A DNA stretch of 64,000 nucleotides from NCBI GenBank assembly GCA_019753235.1, contig JAIELF010000020.1:96693-160692 (forward strand), in the 5' to 3' direction. Origin of the DNA: a bacterium (GTDB lineage Bacteria; Planctomycetota; Planctomycetia; Kolteriales; Kolteriaceae). The translations under genes and the position numbers were made by a program. Positions within the stretch are counted from its first letter, which is position 1, and each line of letters starts with the position of its first letter. Of this stretch, positions 8,215-16,679 are shown piece by piece. The notes below the pieces were generated by a model. It did not search any database and was not told where the DNA came from. It saw only the letters and a program-made list of their open reading frames with translations.

Positions 8215-8235
8215 CCCGCTCTCCTTACCTCCTGG

Positions 8236-8284
8236 ATACTGAACAAACGAATATTACCAGCAGAAAAAACGAAATCAACATGAG
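8236..8284 (-). promoter_or_regulatory. Putative promoter of the phage block with copy 2 of the 25-bp repeat
   Basis: Bases 8236-8260 are the second copy of the repeat also found at 359-383. Read on the minus strand, TTGATT then 16 bp then TAATAT forms a plausible -35/-10 pair, placing the start of transcription about 30-40 bp before the ATG at 8214. The prediction rests on sequence alone. Confidence 0.45.
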
Positions 8285-8303
8285 CCAAAAAATGGATTCA
8301 GAT

Positions 8304-8315
8304 GTCCATATGGAC
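8304..8315. promoter_or_regulatory. Perfect 12-bp palindrome upstream of the phage block promoter
   Basis: GTCCATATGGAC is a perfect palindrome located 20-30 bp upstream of the proposed -35 element. Its position suits an operator for a regulator of the phage block or of the convergently placed region, but no regulator gene is adjacent and the element is short. Confidence 0.25.
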
Positions 8316-8353
8316 CATGTAAAGGTGATTTTTGAGGACGTGGACGAGAGTGG

Positions 8354-9352
8354 TTACGAGGGAAGGATTTCGTAGCGGAGGGGTTGGCTTTGGGCGAAAG
8401 CGTCGAGGCTGGCCAGCGTGGTGGCGGCGATCTGTTCGAGGGCTTGCTGCGTGAAAAAGGCTTGGTGGGCGGTCACAAGAACGTTGGGAAAGGTCAGGAG
8501 CCGAGCAAACACGTCGTCTTGAAGAACTTCTTCGGATCGGTCCTCGAAAAAGAGGCTGTCTTCCTCTTCGTAGACATCCAGGCCGAGATAGCCGATCTTG
8601 CCCGACTTGAGGCCGCGAATCACGGCCAAGGTGTCGACGAGCGCGCCGCGGCTGGTGTTGATGATCATCACGCCTTGCTTCATCGAGGCAAGAGTCTGAT
8701 CGTTGATGAGATGTCGTGTGGAGGGTAGGAGTGGGCAGTGCAGAGAGATGATGTCGGCTGATTGAAATAGTTGTTCGATGCCGACGTAGGTGCCCCCCAT
8801 GGCCGTCACATTGGGATTCTCGTGGAGATCATGAGCGAGAATGATTCCACCCAGGCCCGTCATGATTCGACAAAAGACCTCGCCGATGCGACCGGTCCCA
8901 ACGACGCCGACCGTTTTGCCGTGCAGATCGAAGCCAAGCAATCCATCGAGTGCAAAATTGCCATCGCGAACGCGATGGTAGGCGCGATGAAAGCGTCGAT
9001 TGAGACTCAGCACCATTCCCGCGGCATGCTCGGCGACCGCGTAGGGAGAATAGGCCGGTACGCGAACGACGCGAATACCAAGATGCTGGGCAGTCACCAA
9101 ATCGACGTTATTGAAACCAGCGCAGCGGAGCGCCACGAGCCGAACTCCCAGTTGAGCCAATCGCTCGAGGGTCGGTTTGTCGACTCTGTCATGAACAAAA
9201 ACGCAAACGACATCAAAGCCTCGCGCTTGCTCGGCAGTGTCGGAGGAGAGGCGGTTCTCGAAGAAAATCCACTCATCATCAGGGCGCTGCTGGGCCGCTC
9301 GCAAAAGGAATTCGCGGTCGTACCGTCTCGCATCAAAACAGGCGATTCGCAT
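8354..9352 (-). CDS. ldhA: D-2-hydroxyacid dehydrogenase, D-lactate dehydrogenase type
   Basis: This 332-residue NAD-dependent enzyme probably interconverts pyruvate and D-lactate. It shows the LdhA-like N-terminal signature LRCAGFNNVDL and VPAYSPYAVAEHA, the Rossmann motif VGTGRIG (about 151-157), the substrate Arg in NTSRGALVD, the Glu in LDVYEEE and the catalytic His in TAHQAF. The length is normal for the family. No strong ribosome site precedes the ATG at 9352. It is the first non-phage gene right of the phage block and reads toward it; the 140 bp between hold the block's promoter. Other 2-hydroxyacid substrates remain possible. Confidence 0.85.
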   Translation of the reverse strand: MRIACFDARRYDREFLLRAAQQRPDDEWIFFENRLSSDTAEQARGFDVVCVFVHDRVDKPTLERLAQLGVRLVALRCAGFNNVDLVTAQHLGIRVVRVPAYSPYAVAEHAAGMVLSLNRRFHRAYHRVRDGNFALDGLLGFDLHGKTVGVVGTGRIGEVFCRIMTGLGGIILAHDLHENPNVTAMGGTYVGIEQLFQSADIISLHCPLLPSTRHLINDQTLASMKQGVMIINTSRGALVDTLAVIRGLKSGKIGYLGLDVYEEEDSLFFEDRSEEVLQDDVFARLLTFPNVLVTAHQAFFTQQALEQIAATTLASLDAFAQSQPLRYEILPS

Positions 9353-9456
9353 CGCGTGACTCCAGAAAAGAGAGTTCCTCCCCTATCCAAAAGAGAGGAC
9401 TCTTCTCTGGATGATAGGCTAAGAGCGATCGGTTTGACAATCGGTGGGTGCGGTCC

Positions 9457-9486
9457 TTGATGTTCGGGCAAGTCTTGTGCTACACT
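9457..9486 (+). promoter_or_regulatory. Putative sigma-70-type promoter
   Basis: TTGATG and TACACT are separated by 18 bp and lie about 30 bp before the small gene starting at 9517. It is the best -35/-10 pair in the divergent gap beside ldhA. Confidence 0.3.
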
Positions 9487-9516
9487 GCGACTCCCCCGAT
9501 AAAGGATGTCAGCACT

Positions 9517-9723
9517 ATGTCACTGATCAGCCTTCGGAATGCTCTTGTTCGAGCCGATCTTGCTCACTCGTATCGGCATCGCCTCACTCTGTCGGCCAAG
9601 TCTTCCCAGAAGAAGTCGACGCTCACGGATTTGTCGTTGAGCCGACTCGATCCGCCGGCCGTTTCTCGTCCCAAAAGGGTGCTGCGTCGCTCTGCGGAAG
9701 ATTGTCCTTCGTCGGAAGAGTGA
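9517..9723 (+). CDS. Small basic hypothetical protein
   Basis: A 68-codon frame starts at an ATG with AAAGGA about 10 nt upstream and follows a plausible promoter. The product is rich in Arg, Lys, Ser and Leu, without signal peptide, Cys pairs or recognisable domains. It could be a genuine small basic protein or a spurious frame. It is convergent with the redoxin gene, 32 bp away. Confidence 0.35.
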   Translation: MSLISLRNALVRADLAHSYRHRLTLSAKSSQKKSTLTDLSLSRLDPPAVSRPKRVLRRSAEDCPSSEE

Positions 9724-9755
9724 TTGGCTTTGTGGATAAATCACTTCCCACTTGA

Positions 9756-10343
9756 TCAGTCGAGATGAATCGAGCAGCCCTCCGGCTTGGTGGGGGGAAT
9801 GACCGACTTGCCGGCTTGCAATGATGTGACGACATCGACCAGATACTGCTTCTTAACGCCGGTCGGGTCAGCCCAGTTGTCGTCGAAGGCGCCGTGATAC
9901 GCAAGTTTGCGATTCTTATCGAACACAAACACGTGTGGTGTCTTGGTTGCGCCGAGAGCTTTGGTTAGCTCTTGCCCCTTGTCCTGCACATAGGGGAATG
10001 GAATACCAGCCTCGGCCACGCGAACCTTCATCTCCTCTAGGGTGTCACCTGTTCGGTCGTACGGATTGATCGCCACCAGGGCGACGTTGCCCTTTTGACT
10101 TGTTTGGCTTTTCGCGAACTCGACGAACCTAGATTCGTACGCTCGAGCCACAGGGCACTCATTACAGGTCACGATCAGAACAAGCACGTCGGCTTTGAGT
10201 TCCCCCAGCGAGACCTCGCCCCCTTGTGCTTGCGGCATCGGCTTGGCGGCCGGAAGTTCGGCACCGACCTCCATCGGCTTGGCGCTGGCTGACAGGAGCC
10301 AAGATCCCAACACGATCCCCATTCCACTAAACGTGCCAAGCAT
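9756..10343 (-). CDS. Exported thioredoxin-fold redoxin (AhpC/TSA-like)
   Basis: This 195-residue protein starts at the ATG at 10343, with GGAGGAG 7 nt upstream. A signal peptide covers about residues 1-22. The thioredoxin fold follows: TCNECPVARAYESRF carries the active-site cysteines, and KTPHVFVFD is the cis-Pro strand. A late Cys (EGCSI) near the C-terminus could be a resolving residue. The same ECPVA/ECPLA-type redoxin is the N-terminal domain of the larger fusion encoded at 48416. It probably acts as a periplasmic thiol-disulfide protein. The substrate is unknown. Confidence 0.75.
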   Translation of the reverse strand: MLGTFSGMGIVLGSWLLSASAKPMEVGAELPAAKPMPQAQGGEVSLGELKADVLVLIVTCNECPVARAYESRFVEFAKSQTSQKGNVALVAINPYDRTGDTLEEMKVRVAEAGIPFPYVQDKGQELTKALGATKTPHVFVFDKNRKLAYHGAFDDNWADPTGVKKQYLVDVVTSLQAGKSVIPPTKPEGCSIHLD

Positions 10344-10749
10344 GAGAAGTCTCCTCCGTCGATTGAGATCCACTCTCTTTGAGGTACGCCCTCAGCGTCT
10401 TATTCACCAGCGAAGCCAGGTAAAAAACCACTTAACCAGGGCAGTTGAAGGCGATTTCCTGCTCTCTGTCGGCAAGGAAGCGTCGCTTCTACCGATGCCG
10501 CAATCCTTTACACAACAGAAGTATAGGGATCAAGCCCGAACCCTACGCGGAGTGGGGGACCAAATGGATGGCGTGCCGTTCGGCCTGAACAGGGTTCCTG
10601 CGGGCCGGTGCAACTGATACACTTTCCCCATGTTGAGAGTGGGAATGGATGTCCCGCCTCTTCGGAGAAGATGGAAAAGGGCGGATTCGATTTCCGGTCT
10701 TTTTATCTTTTCCTGTTCCTCTCTGCATGGAATGCAACAGGAGTTCGTG

Positions 10750-11370
10750 ATGTTGGAATGGTTCTTCGGAATGGTGGCGTGGGGTTTGGTCATTGCCGAG
10801 CCGGCCATTCCGATCCATCCAGTCGCTCGTCCGCTCGAAACCATTTCTTCGACCGACTCTTCCCATTCAATAGACGCGGTTCTTGCCAGCCGACAACTCG
10901 TTGATCTCGTTTTGGCCGTCGACCTCGAGAAACGGGAAGGTCGCGGTCGCCGAGCGAGCGTCACTCTTGCCGAGGGTCTTTCGGACCGCGATCCAACCAT
11001 TCGCTGGATGGCCGCGTGCATGTTAACGCGTCTCGGTCAAGATGCCGTGGGTAGTGTGACACCGTTGACGCGAGCGATTCATGATTCAGATCAGATGGTT
11101 CGTTGGGCCGCCGCCGACGCCCTGCGCGAGATTCTTCCTCATTGTCAAGATGGGATGGACATTCTGATGGAGGAATTGTCGGACGAGGACGAACTCGTCC
11201 GTTGGTCGGCCATTCAGACGGTTGCCAAGGTTGGTCCTCGGGCCCGTCGAGCGGCGCCGATTTTGGTGGAGCTTCTCGGCGACGACAGCGTCGTCGTCCG
11301 TCGTGAAGCGGCCCGAACCCTTCGCGCGGTATTTCCGCACTTTACTTCGGTATCTGTCCAAGTTCGGTAG
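10750..11370 (+). CDS. Exported HEAT-repeat protein
   Basis: This 206-residue protein begins at the ATG at 10750 after CAGGAG. An N-terminal hydrophobic segment (FFGMVAWGLVIAEP) looks like a signal peptide. From about residue 70 on there are at least four HEAT/PBS-lyase-type repeats of about 37 residues, with repeating D-x-x-VRWxAxxxLxxxG features (IRWMAACMLTRLG, VRWAAADALREIL, VRWSAIQTVAKVG, VRREAARTLRAVF). Such repeats form protein-binding solenoids. No partner is evident. It precedes the PQQ-propeller gene by 168 bp on the same strand. Confidence 0.7.
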   Translation: MLEWFFGMVAWGLVIAEPAIPIHPVARPLETISSTDSSHSIDAVLASRQLVDLVLAVDLEKREGRGRRASVTLAEGLSDRDPTIRWMAACMLTRLGQDAVGSVTPLTRAIHDSDQMVRWAAADALREILPHCQDGMDILMEELSDEDELVRWSAIQTVAKVGPRARRAAPILVELLGDDSVVVRREAARTLRAVFPHFTSVSVQVR

Positions 11371-11538
11371 TTTTCATCACACCGGGACTTCTTGGACTCT
11401 GTCGAACGAACCATGTTCGGCTCCGAATTCATTTAGGGACATCCTTGTCAGGGATTCCGAAACGGTACTTGTTGTCCGCAAGTAACCTCCGTTAGAGTGC
11501 TGTTTCGTTATTTGGATCGAATACGCGGGGGAAATGAA

Positions 11539-12891
11539 ATGCAGCAGTGGACTCATCGATTTGTAGGGGGGCTGTTGCTTTTGGCCTTGGCTCCGCTTCG
11601 CGGCGAGAATTGGCCGCAGTTTCGCGGAACCCATGCCGCGGGCGTCGCACCGAGCGAGAAGCTGCCGATCGAATGGGGCCCGGACAAGAACATCGCTTGG
11701 AAGATCGAGATTCCCGGCGCAGGCTGGTCGTCGCCGATCGTCTGGCAAGACCGAATCTTTCTCACCACCGCTATTGCGGACCAACCCGAGGAAGCACCGA
11801 AGACCGGTCTTTACTTTGGTGGTGAGCGGAAGGATCCGCCGAAGATCCATTACGACTACCGCGTGATCTGTTTGAACGCTCGAGACGGCGCGATTCTGTG
11901 GAATCAATCGGTCGGCTCGGGTCTCCCCTCGCGCGGCAAGCACATTAAGAACACGTATGCGTCGGAAACACCCGTGACCAATGGGCGCCAAGTCTTCGCA
12001 TATTTTCCCTTTGTCGGACTGGTGGGACTCGACATGGAGGGAAACATTCTTTGGAAGCAGGATCTGGGGGTTTATCCGACGAAGGCAGAATGGGGTACCG
12101 GAAGCAGCCCGATTGCGGATGCGAGCCAAGTCTACTTTCAGTGCGACAACGAAGATAAATCGTTTATTGCCGCTTACGATGCCGAGTCCGGCGCCGAGCA
12201 TTGGAAGATCCCGCGCGAAGAGAGAACCAACTGGAGCACGCCGTTTCTTTGGCAGGCCGGCGGCCGAACCGAGATCGTGACGTCCGGCAAAAACAAAGCC
12301 CGGTCGTACGATCCAGCGACCGGGAATCTGATCTGGGAACTCGGCGGTATGTCATCCATCGTCGTTACAACACCGGTCGCGAATGCGGACTTTTGTTTTG
12401 TGAGTTCGGGTTATGTGATGGATCAAAAGAATCGACCGATCTTTGCCGTCCGCCCCGGAGCCAAGGGTGATATCAGTCTCGAAAAAGAGGCGACTACTAA
12501 CCAAAGTATTGCCTGGAGTCAGCGGCTCGGCGGGGCATACATGCCGACCCCCATCGTTTACGGCGAGCGACTGTTCGTTCTCTACGACAAAGGTTTCTTC
12601 GGGGCCTTCGCCACGAAAACCGGGGAGATGCTCTACAAGCGAGAGCGATTGCCTCAGGTCGCCAATTTTACGGCATCACCTTGGGCGTACCGCGATCGGA
12701 TCTTTTGCTTGGCCGAGTCCGGCGAGACGTACGTGATTGAAGCAAGTGACAAGTTGAACGTGCTGGCAATTCAACCCCCACTCGACGAGTCCCTCTTCAT
12801 GGCGACGCCTGCTGTTGCCGACGACACGCTTCTCATTCGCGGCTCGCATCACCTTTATGGCATTCGCGAGGGAGCCTCGCCGAGCCGTTGA
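11539..12891 (+). CDS. Exported PQQ-binding-like beta-propeller protein
   Basis: The 450-residue product starts at the ATG at 11539 behind GGGGGAA and has a signal peptide (about 1-22). The mature part opens with NWPQFRG, the hallmark of planctomycete outer beta-propeller proteins annotated as PQQ-like. Propeller blades follow with recurring G-x-x-LW/W-x-x-x motifs (DGAILWNQ, GNILWKQD, TGNLIWELGG). The residues that bind PQQ in true quinoproteins cannot be confirmed, so a catalytic role is not claimed. It probably serves as a periplasmic scaffold or binding protein. Confidence 0.8.
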   Translation: MQQWTHRFVGGLLLLALAPLRGENWPQFRGTHAAGVAPSEKLPIEWGPDKNIAWKIEIPGAGWSSPIVWQDRIFLTTAIADQPEEAPKTGLYFGGERKDPPKIHYDYRVICLNARDGAILWNQSVGSGLPSRGKHIKNTYASETPVTNGRQVFAYFPFVGLVGLDMEGNILWKQDLGVYPTKAEWGTGSSPIADASQVYFQCDNEDKSFIAAYDAESGAEHWKIPREERTNWSTPFLWQAGGRTEIVTSGKNKARSYDPATGNLIWELGGMSSIVVTTPVANADFCFVSSGYVMDQKNRPIFAVRPGAKGDISLEKEATTNQSIAWSQRLGGAYMPTPIVYGERLFVLYDKGFFGAFATKTGEMLYKRERLPQVANFTASPWAYRDRIFCLAESGETYVIEASDKLNVLAIQPPLDESLFMATPAVADDTLLIRGSHHLYGIREGASPSR

Positions 12892-13084
12892 GCCGAACGC
12901 GGGCCGATAGAACCTCGATCAAGTGCTTAGTCTGTGCTCGATTCAGATCCATCGGACTCGTGACTCGATAACCCGCCAGGATCATCGGCCAAGCTTCGTT
13001 GTTGATCCTGGCTCGCTGCCGAAGCTCATCGACGAATAAGGGCGAGGTGGCATCGATTGATGGAGTGGCGGCGCGGACGATCAT
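12833..13084 (-). CDS. Small hypothetical protein downstream of HTH regulator
   Basis: This 83-residue frame starts at an ATG directly behind GGAAGAGGG. Codon usage resembles its neighbours. It is 50 bp downstream of the HTH regulator on the same strand and overlaps the 3' end of the PQQ-propeller gene by 59 bp in a convergent arrangement. The protein is charged and helical (ELRQRARINNEAWPMIL, AQTKHLIEVLSARVRL) with no recognised domain. It may be a real co-transcribed small gene, but the overlap lowers confidence. Confidence 0.35.
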   Translation of the reverse strand: MIVRAATPSIDATSPLFVDELRQRARINNEAWPMILAGYRVTSPMDLNRAQTKHLIEVLSARVRLNGSARLPRECHKGDASRE

Positions 13085-13134
13085 CCCTCTTCCTTCTTTC
13101 CATGGTCGACGACGAATGTTTGAACGAAACGACT

Positions 13135-13758
13135 TTACCCTTGCACGGTTGGGAAAGGGGGGCTTTTGAGATTCTGGTGTTGCAGCGGGATCTCCGTCTC
13201 TTTGTAAAAGGCATCAATAATCAGCATGAGGGATTCTCTCTTGCTCGTTTCCAATAGAGCCTCGAACTTTCGACGAACCTCTCGCTTCTCGGCAATCCAA
13301 ATGGCGCTGATCTCCACGCCCTCGGTCGTCAATTCGCCGCCTGTCCCCCGGAGGCTGTAGATCTCCTGCCATTCTGCCTGCGTGAAGTTGTAGAAGAGTT
13401 CCGGCTTCTCCTGCCGGACTCGGGCGATGGCAGGATTGGTTTGAAGATCAATCGGATTGACGTGTGTCGGCCCATTCTCTCTCAGGAGATCGATCGTGAA
13501 CCATTCGCTCGGCGGATCGATGGAAAAAAAGATCGATAACTTAGTCAGGGTCTGCGTCTCGAGTCTGTTTGCCCCGCGACGAAGCCAACGATTGACGGAT
13601 TTTCGTGGAAATTGCGTCGTTGCACAGAATTGCTCGACCGAGAGACTTCGCCGACGCAGCATACCAGTGAAATTCAGGCGAAACCTATCGGCCCGCTCTT
13701 GATGAAGCGATCTTGATTTATCGTGCGATGAATCCTCTTCGGACGAACTGCTTTCCAT
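13135..13758 (-). CDS. HTH (XRE-like) DNA-binding protein
   Basis: The 207-residue protein starts at the ATG at 13758 after GGGGGTGG. A Ser/Glu/Asp-rich N-terminus precedes a helix-turn-helix at about residues 28-75 (LSVEQFCATTQFPRKSVNRW as core), like XRE-family regulators. The C-terminal part contains FTQAEWQEIYSLRGTGGELT and an acidic/basic helical end. It is probably a transcription regulator; the effector domain is not recognised. A small gene follows on the same strand and may be co-transcribed. Confidence 0.6.
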   Translation of the reverse strand: MESSSSEEDSSHDKSRSLHQERADRFRLNFTGMLRRRSLSVEQFCATTQFPRKSVNRWLRRGANRLETQTLTKLSIFFSIDPPSEWFTIDLLRENGPTHVNPIDLQTNPAIARVRQEKPELFYNFTQAEWQEIYSLRGTGGELTTEGVEISAIWIAEKREVRRKFEALLETSKRESLMLIIDAFYKETEIPLQHQNLKSPPFPTVQG

Positions 13759-14001
13759 TATCCACCCCCTTTTGCCAGCGGAATCTCTGTTGGCCGTCGA
13801 GATCGCCATCCCTGGCGGGGTACCGTCGTCAATGGAGCGCACTGCTTCCCATGCGGATCGGATTCGATTCGTTGGACGATCGATGAAAACGCCGTTCGCG
13901 AAAACGACGTCAGGTTGGTCGACCTGTCTTTGATGGAAGCCAGTCTGCCAGCTGACGAAAAAAAATCAATGGGACCCATCTCGCCGCTAATAGGCAAACG
14001 T

Positions 14002-14589
14002 TCATGGGACGGCGATTCCGAGTTGCCGAAGGACGCGGGCGACGAAAATCATCGGCAATCCGACAATGGCGGTCGGGTCATGGGTTTCGACTTTCTCAAA
14101 TAGACTTATCCCCAAAGATTCGAACTTGTACGCTCCCGCGCAGTCGAGAGGATTTTCCACATCGACATATCGGCAGATCGCCTCGCGCGAAAGGTCGCTC
14201 ATCCAGAGTTGCGTCTTGTCCAATCCATCCCAGGACTGATGGCCTGCTTGAATGGTAACGGCCGTCCAAAGGAGATGAGGCTGACCCGCGAGATACTCGA
14301 GCTGTTCGATCGCCTTCTCGCGAGTCCCTGGTTTGGTGAGGATTCTATTCTCGATGCAAGCGACTTGATCGCTGCCGATCACGATAGCTTGGGGAAATCG
14401 AGAGGCGACCGCAGCCGCTTTGGCGCTCGCCAGCGATGCCGCGATTTGGCTTGGCTCTAAATCGGCCCAATGTCCCTCGGCTTCATCGACGTCGGGGGCG
14501 ACTACTTCGAATGGAATCCGCAATCGAGAAAGAAGTTCTCGACGATAGAGGGAAGTGCTAGCCAAGATAATAGGCCGGCCATCACTCAT
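14002..14589 (-). CDS. yceF: Maf-like nucleotide pyrophosphatase, YceF type
   Basis: This 195-residue protein starts at the ATG at 14589 (MSDGRPIILASTS). It shows the Maf family start ILASTSLYRRELL, the catalytic-region segment VIGSDQVACIE and the C-terminal CAGAYKFESLGISLFEKVE followed by DPTAIVGLPM. This last pattern is characteristic of the YceF branch, which hydrolyses 7-methyl-GTP. It probably cleans modified nucleotides from the pool. The start codon overlaps the stop of the upstream alpha/beta hydrolase gene (ATGA), so the two form an operon. Confidence 0.85.
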   Translation of the reverse strand: MSDGRPIILASTSLYRRELLSRLRIPFEVVAPDVDEAEGHWADLEPSQIAASLASAKAAAVASRFPQAIVIGSDQVACIENRILTKPGTREKAIEQLEYLAGQPHLLWTAVTIQAGHQSWDGLDKTQLWMSDLSREAICRYVDVENPLDCAGAYKFESLGISLFEKVETHDPTAIVGLPMIFVARVLRQLGIAVP

Positions 14590-15542
14590 GGTGCCGACGC
14601 ACTTGAAGCGTCCGACATTCCTCGCAACTTCTTGTCCATCCACTCGACCGCCACTTTCACTTCTTCATGCAAGGTCGGCCAAGGATGTTCGCCACCCTCT
14701 TTGATGATGAGTTGACTATCGATTCCCTTCTCTTGCAATCGACTCAGGAAGATCTGCGACTGCTGCATGGGGACGATGGGGTCTTTGTCTCCATGAAATA
14801 GCAAGAACGGCGGACTATCGCTTTTTACCTGATGGGCCGGTGAGATTTTCATCATTTGATCGCGAAGCCGTTCCGGGCTACGAGGAGCAGCCGGGCCCGC
14901 AAAGATGATGTTTTTGAACATCAGCGGTACACCAGGCGTTTTGTTGGGATCGACGTTCAACCCACCCCAAGCGAGAAAGTCGGCCGGCGGAAAAAAGGCG
15001 GCACAAGCCTGTACCTTACAGCTCTCTCGCATGAGAGGGTCCTTGGCATTCGACGTCCCCTCATCCCCAGTCAGCGCGACCAGACTTGCCAGATGTCCCC
15101 CGGCCGAGGCACCGACGATCCCCATTTTCTTCGTGTCGAGATGGTACTGATCCCGATGACTTCTCACCCAGCGAATCCCGACCTTCACATGGTCGGCCAT
15201 CTCGGGAATGGCCCATTTGGTCATCGAGCCAGGGCGAATCACAAAGACGGTAAAACCCTTCTCGCAGAACTCGTCGTAGACCTTGAACTTTTGATGCTGA
15301 CGGATTTTTCCCCTATCCGAGAAGTAACTACCGCTGGCGACATCCACGACAGCCAGGTTGTTCTTTGCCGTCGTCGGTTCAAAGATATCCATCAATAAAC
15401 CGATGCCATGAACTTCGTGAAAGACGATGTTCTCTGTCTGTTTGTAAAGCGGGCTCGCGATCGCATCGTCGGCAGGCGCAATGCCACCCCATGCCAGGAT
15501 GCAGACCATGATCGTACCCAACGACGCCACCCAACGCTTCAT
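14586..15542 (-). CDS. Exported alpha/beta hydrolase (esterase/peptidase-like)
   Basis: The 318-residue protein has a signal peptide (about 1-24) and an alpha/beta-hydrolase fold related to BD-FAE/acetyl-esterase and prolyl-oligopeptidase-like enzymes. The nucleophile Ser lies in GASAGGH (about 144-150), the Asp in FHGDKDPIVP and the His in EGGEHPWP, giving a full triad. It probably cleaves esters of polysaccharide or small-molecule substrates outside the cytoplasm. It is coupled by a four-base overlap to the Maf gene, an odd pairing of an exported and a cytosolic enzyme. Confidence 0.8.
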   Translation of the reverse strand: MKRWVASLGTIMVCILAWGGIAPADDAIASPLYKQTENIVFHEVHGIGLLMDIFEPTTAKNNLAVVDVASGSYFSDRGKIRQHQKFKVYDEFCEKGFTVFVIRPGSMTKWAIPEMADHVKVGIRWVRSHRDQYHLDTKKMGIVGASAGGHLASLVALTGDEGTSNAKDPLMRESCKVQACAAFFPPADFLAWGGLNVDPNKTPGVPLMFKNIIFAGPAAPRSPERLRDQMMKISPAHQVKSDSPPFLLFHGDKDPIVPMQQSQIFLSRLQEKGIDSQLIIKEGGEHPWPTLHEEVKVAVEWMDKKLRGMSDASSASAP

Positions 15543-15670
15543 CGACTGTTTCTCCCCCAGGGAACACGAGCACCCGCGCGGCCTGTTGCCGACGTTCCTT
15601 TCCAGCGTAACAGCATTCCTTCATAATCATAGTTGAACAGGGGCGCTTTTCCTCAGACAGGGACTCCTTG

Positions 15671-16657
15671 ATGAGCATTCATCTTCTCTTGTTGACGCTT
15701 TCTCTCGCGGACGGGGACGGACCCTCGCTGTCAACCCTGCAAAAATGGGAAACTCCCCATCAAATAAACTCGGTCGCCCTGTCGGCCGATGCTTCTCGCT
15801 TGATCACGGCCGGCGCGCACGGCGTTGTTTCGCTCTGGAGCGTCAGCGACGCCAAATTGATCGGGTATCTGAAGGGATCGCGGGCCGACAGCACCTGCGT
15901 CGCGATTTCTCCGGATGGATCGATGGCCGCCGTCGGTGGAATCGAGGGAGAGGTGGAGCTTTACGATCTCGAGAAGAAAACCGTCATTCGCGCTCATGGC
16001 GAGCACGGTAGCAGGTTGCAACACGTTGCCTTCTCGCCCGACGGTTCGCTGCTGGCGTCGTCATGTTGGGATGGGAAAATTCGTTGGTGGTCCACCCGTG
16101 ACGGCCAAAGGAAAGCCGTCAAGGACGCCACGGCCATCGGCATGGGATCGATTGGGTTCCTCGCAAACGCTGGCCAACTGCTTGTCCCGGCGCAGTACGA
16201 ATCGTATCCCGGCAATCCATCGACATCCATGTCGGCTCCTTTGGCGAGACTTTCGCTGACTGATGGATCACCGGCAAAGCCCTTGGTGGGGTCGGCCTCC
16301 TTTTGGGCCATTGCCCCAGGAGTCGATCGTGTGGCGGCAGGTACCGAGTCGGGAGAAGTGGTTACTTGGCGAATGGATCAGCCAGAGGCTCCGGAACATC
16401 GCTGGTCTATTCTCCCCTCGGATCACGGACCGATCGGTCGTGGCATCGTGCGGGTTGCCATCCTGGATAAGGGCGAAACGATCTTCGCGATTTCGATGAG
16501 TGGGTTTGGCGGTTTGTTTGATCGGGTTGGAAAGAAGAAAGTATCAATCGATCGACCTACCGATGCCTTTGTCACGGCGGACGTGCAAGCGGGTCGTCTT
16601 GCTTTATGCCGATGGGGAAACGCGATCGAGATCATCGATCTCTCCCTCAAGCCGTGA
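15671..16657 (+). CDS. WD40 beta-propeller protein
   Basis: This 328-residue protein begins at the ATG at 15671. A short hydrophobic N-terminus (IHLLLLTLSLADG) may be a signal peptide. WD40 repeats are clear in the first half: SVALSADASRLITAG, CVAISPDGSMAAVGG and HVAFSPDGSLLASSCWDGKIRWW. The second half is more divergent. No enzymatic domain is present, so a scaffold or ligand-binding role is likely. It lies 22 bp before the AtuA gene on the same strand; a shared transcript is possible though functionally unexplained. Confidence 0.7.
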   Translation: MSIHLLLLTLSLADGDGPSLSTLQKWETPHQINSVALSADASRLITAGAHGVVSLWSVSDAKLIGYLKGSRADSTCVAISPDGSMAAVGGIEGEVELYDLEKKTVIRAHGEHGSRLQHVAFSPDGSLLASSCWDGKIRWWSTRDGQRKAVKDATAIGMGSIGFLANAGQLLVPAQYESYPGNPSTSMSAPLARLSLTDGSPAKPLVGSASFWAIAPGVDRVAAGTESGEVVTWRMDQPEAPEHRWSILPSDHGPIGRGIVRVAILDKGETIFAISMSGFGGLFDRVGKKKVSIDRPTDAFVTADVQAGRLALCRWGNAIEIIDLSLKP

Positions 16658-16679
16658 TGTAACGAAGAAAGAGAGACTT

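Noticed and set aside
359..8260. The two 25-bp repeats as attachment (att) sites of an excising prophage
   Set aside because: The left copy lies between the portal and protease genes, inside the structural block, so recombination there would split it. A promoter or operator role fits better.
8280..8375. 31-codon frame MSQKMDSDVHMDH
   Set aside because: It has no ribosome site, overlaps the dehydrogenase 3' end and covers the promoter and palindrome region.
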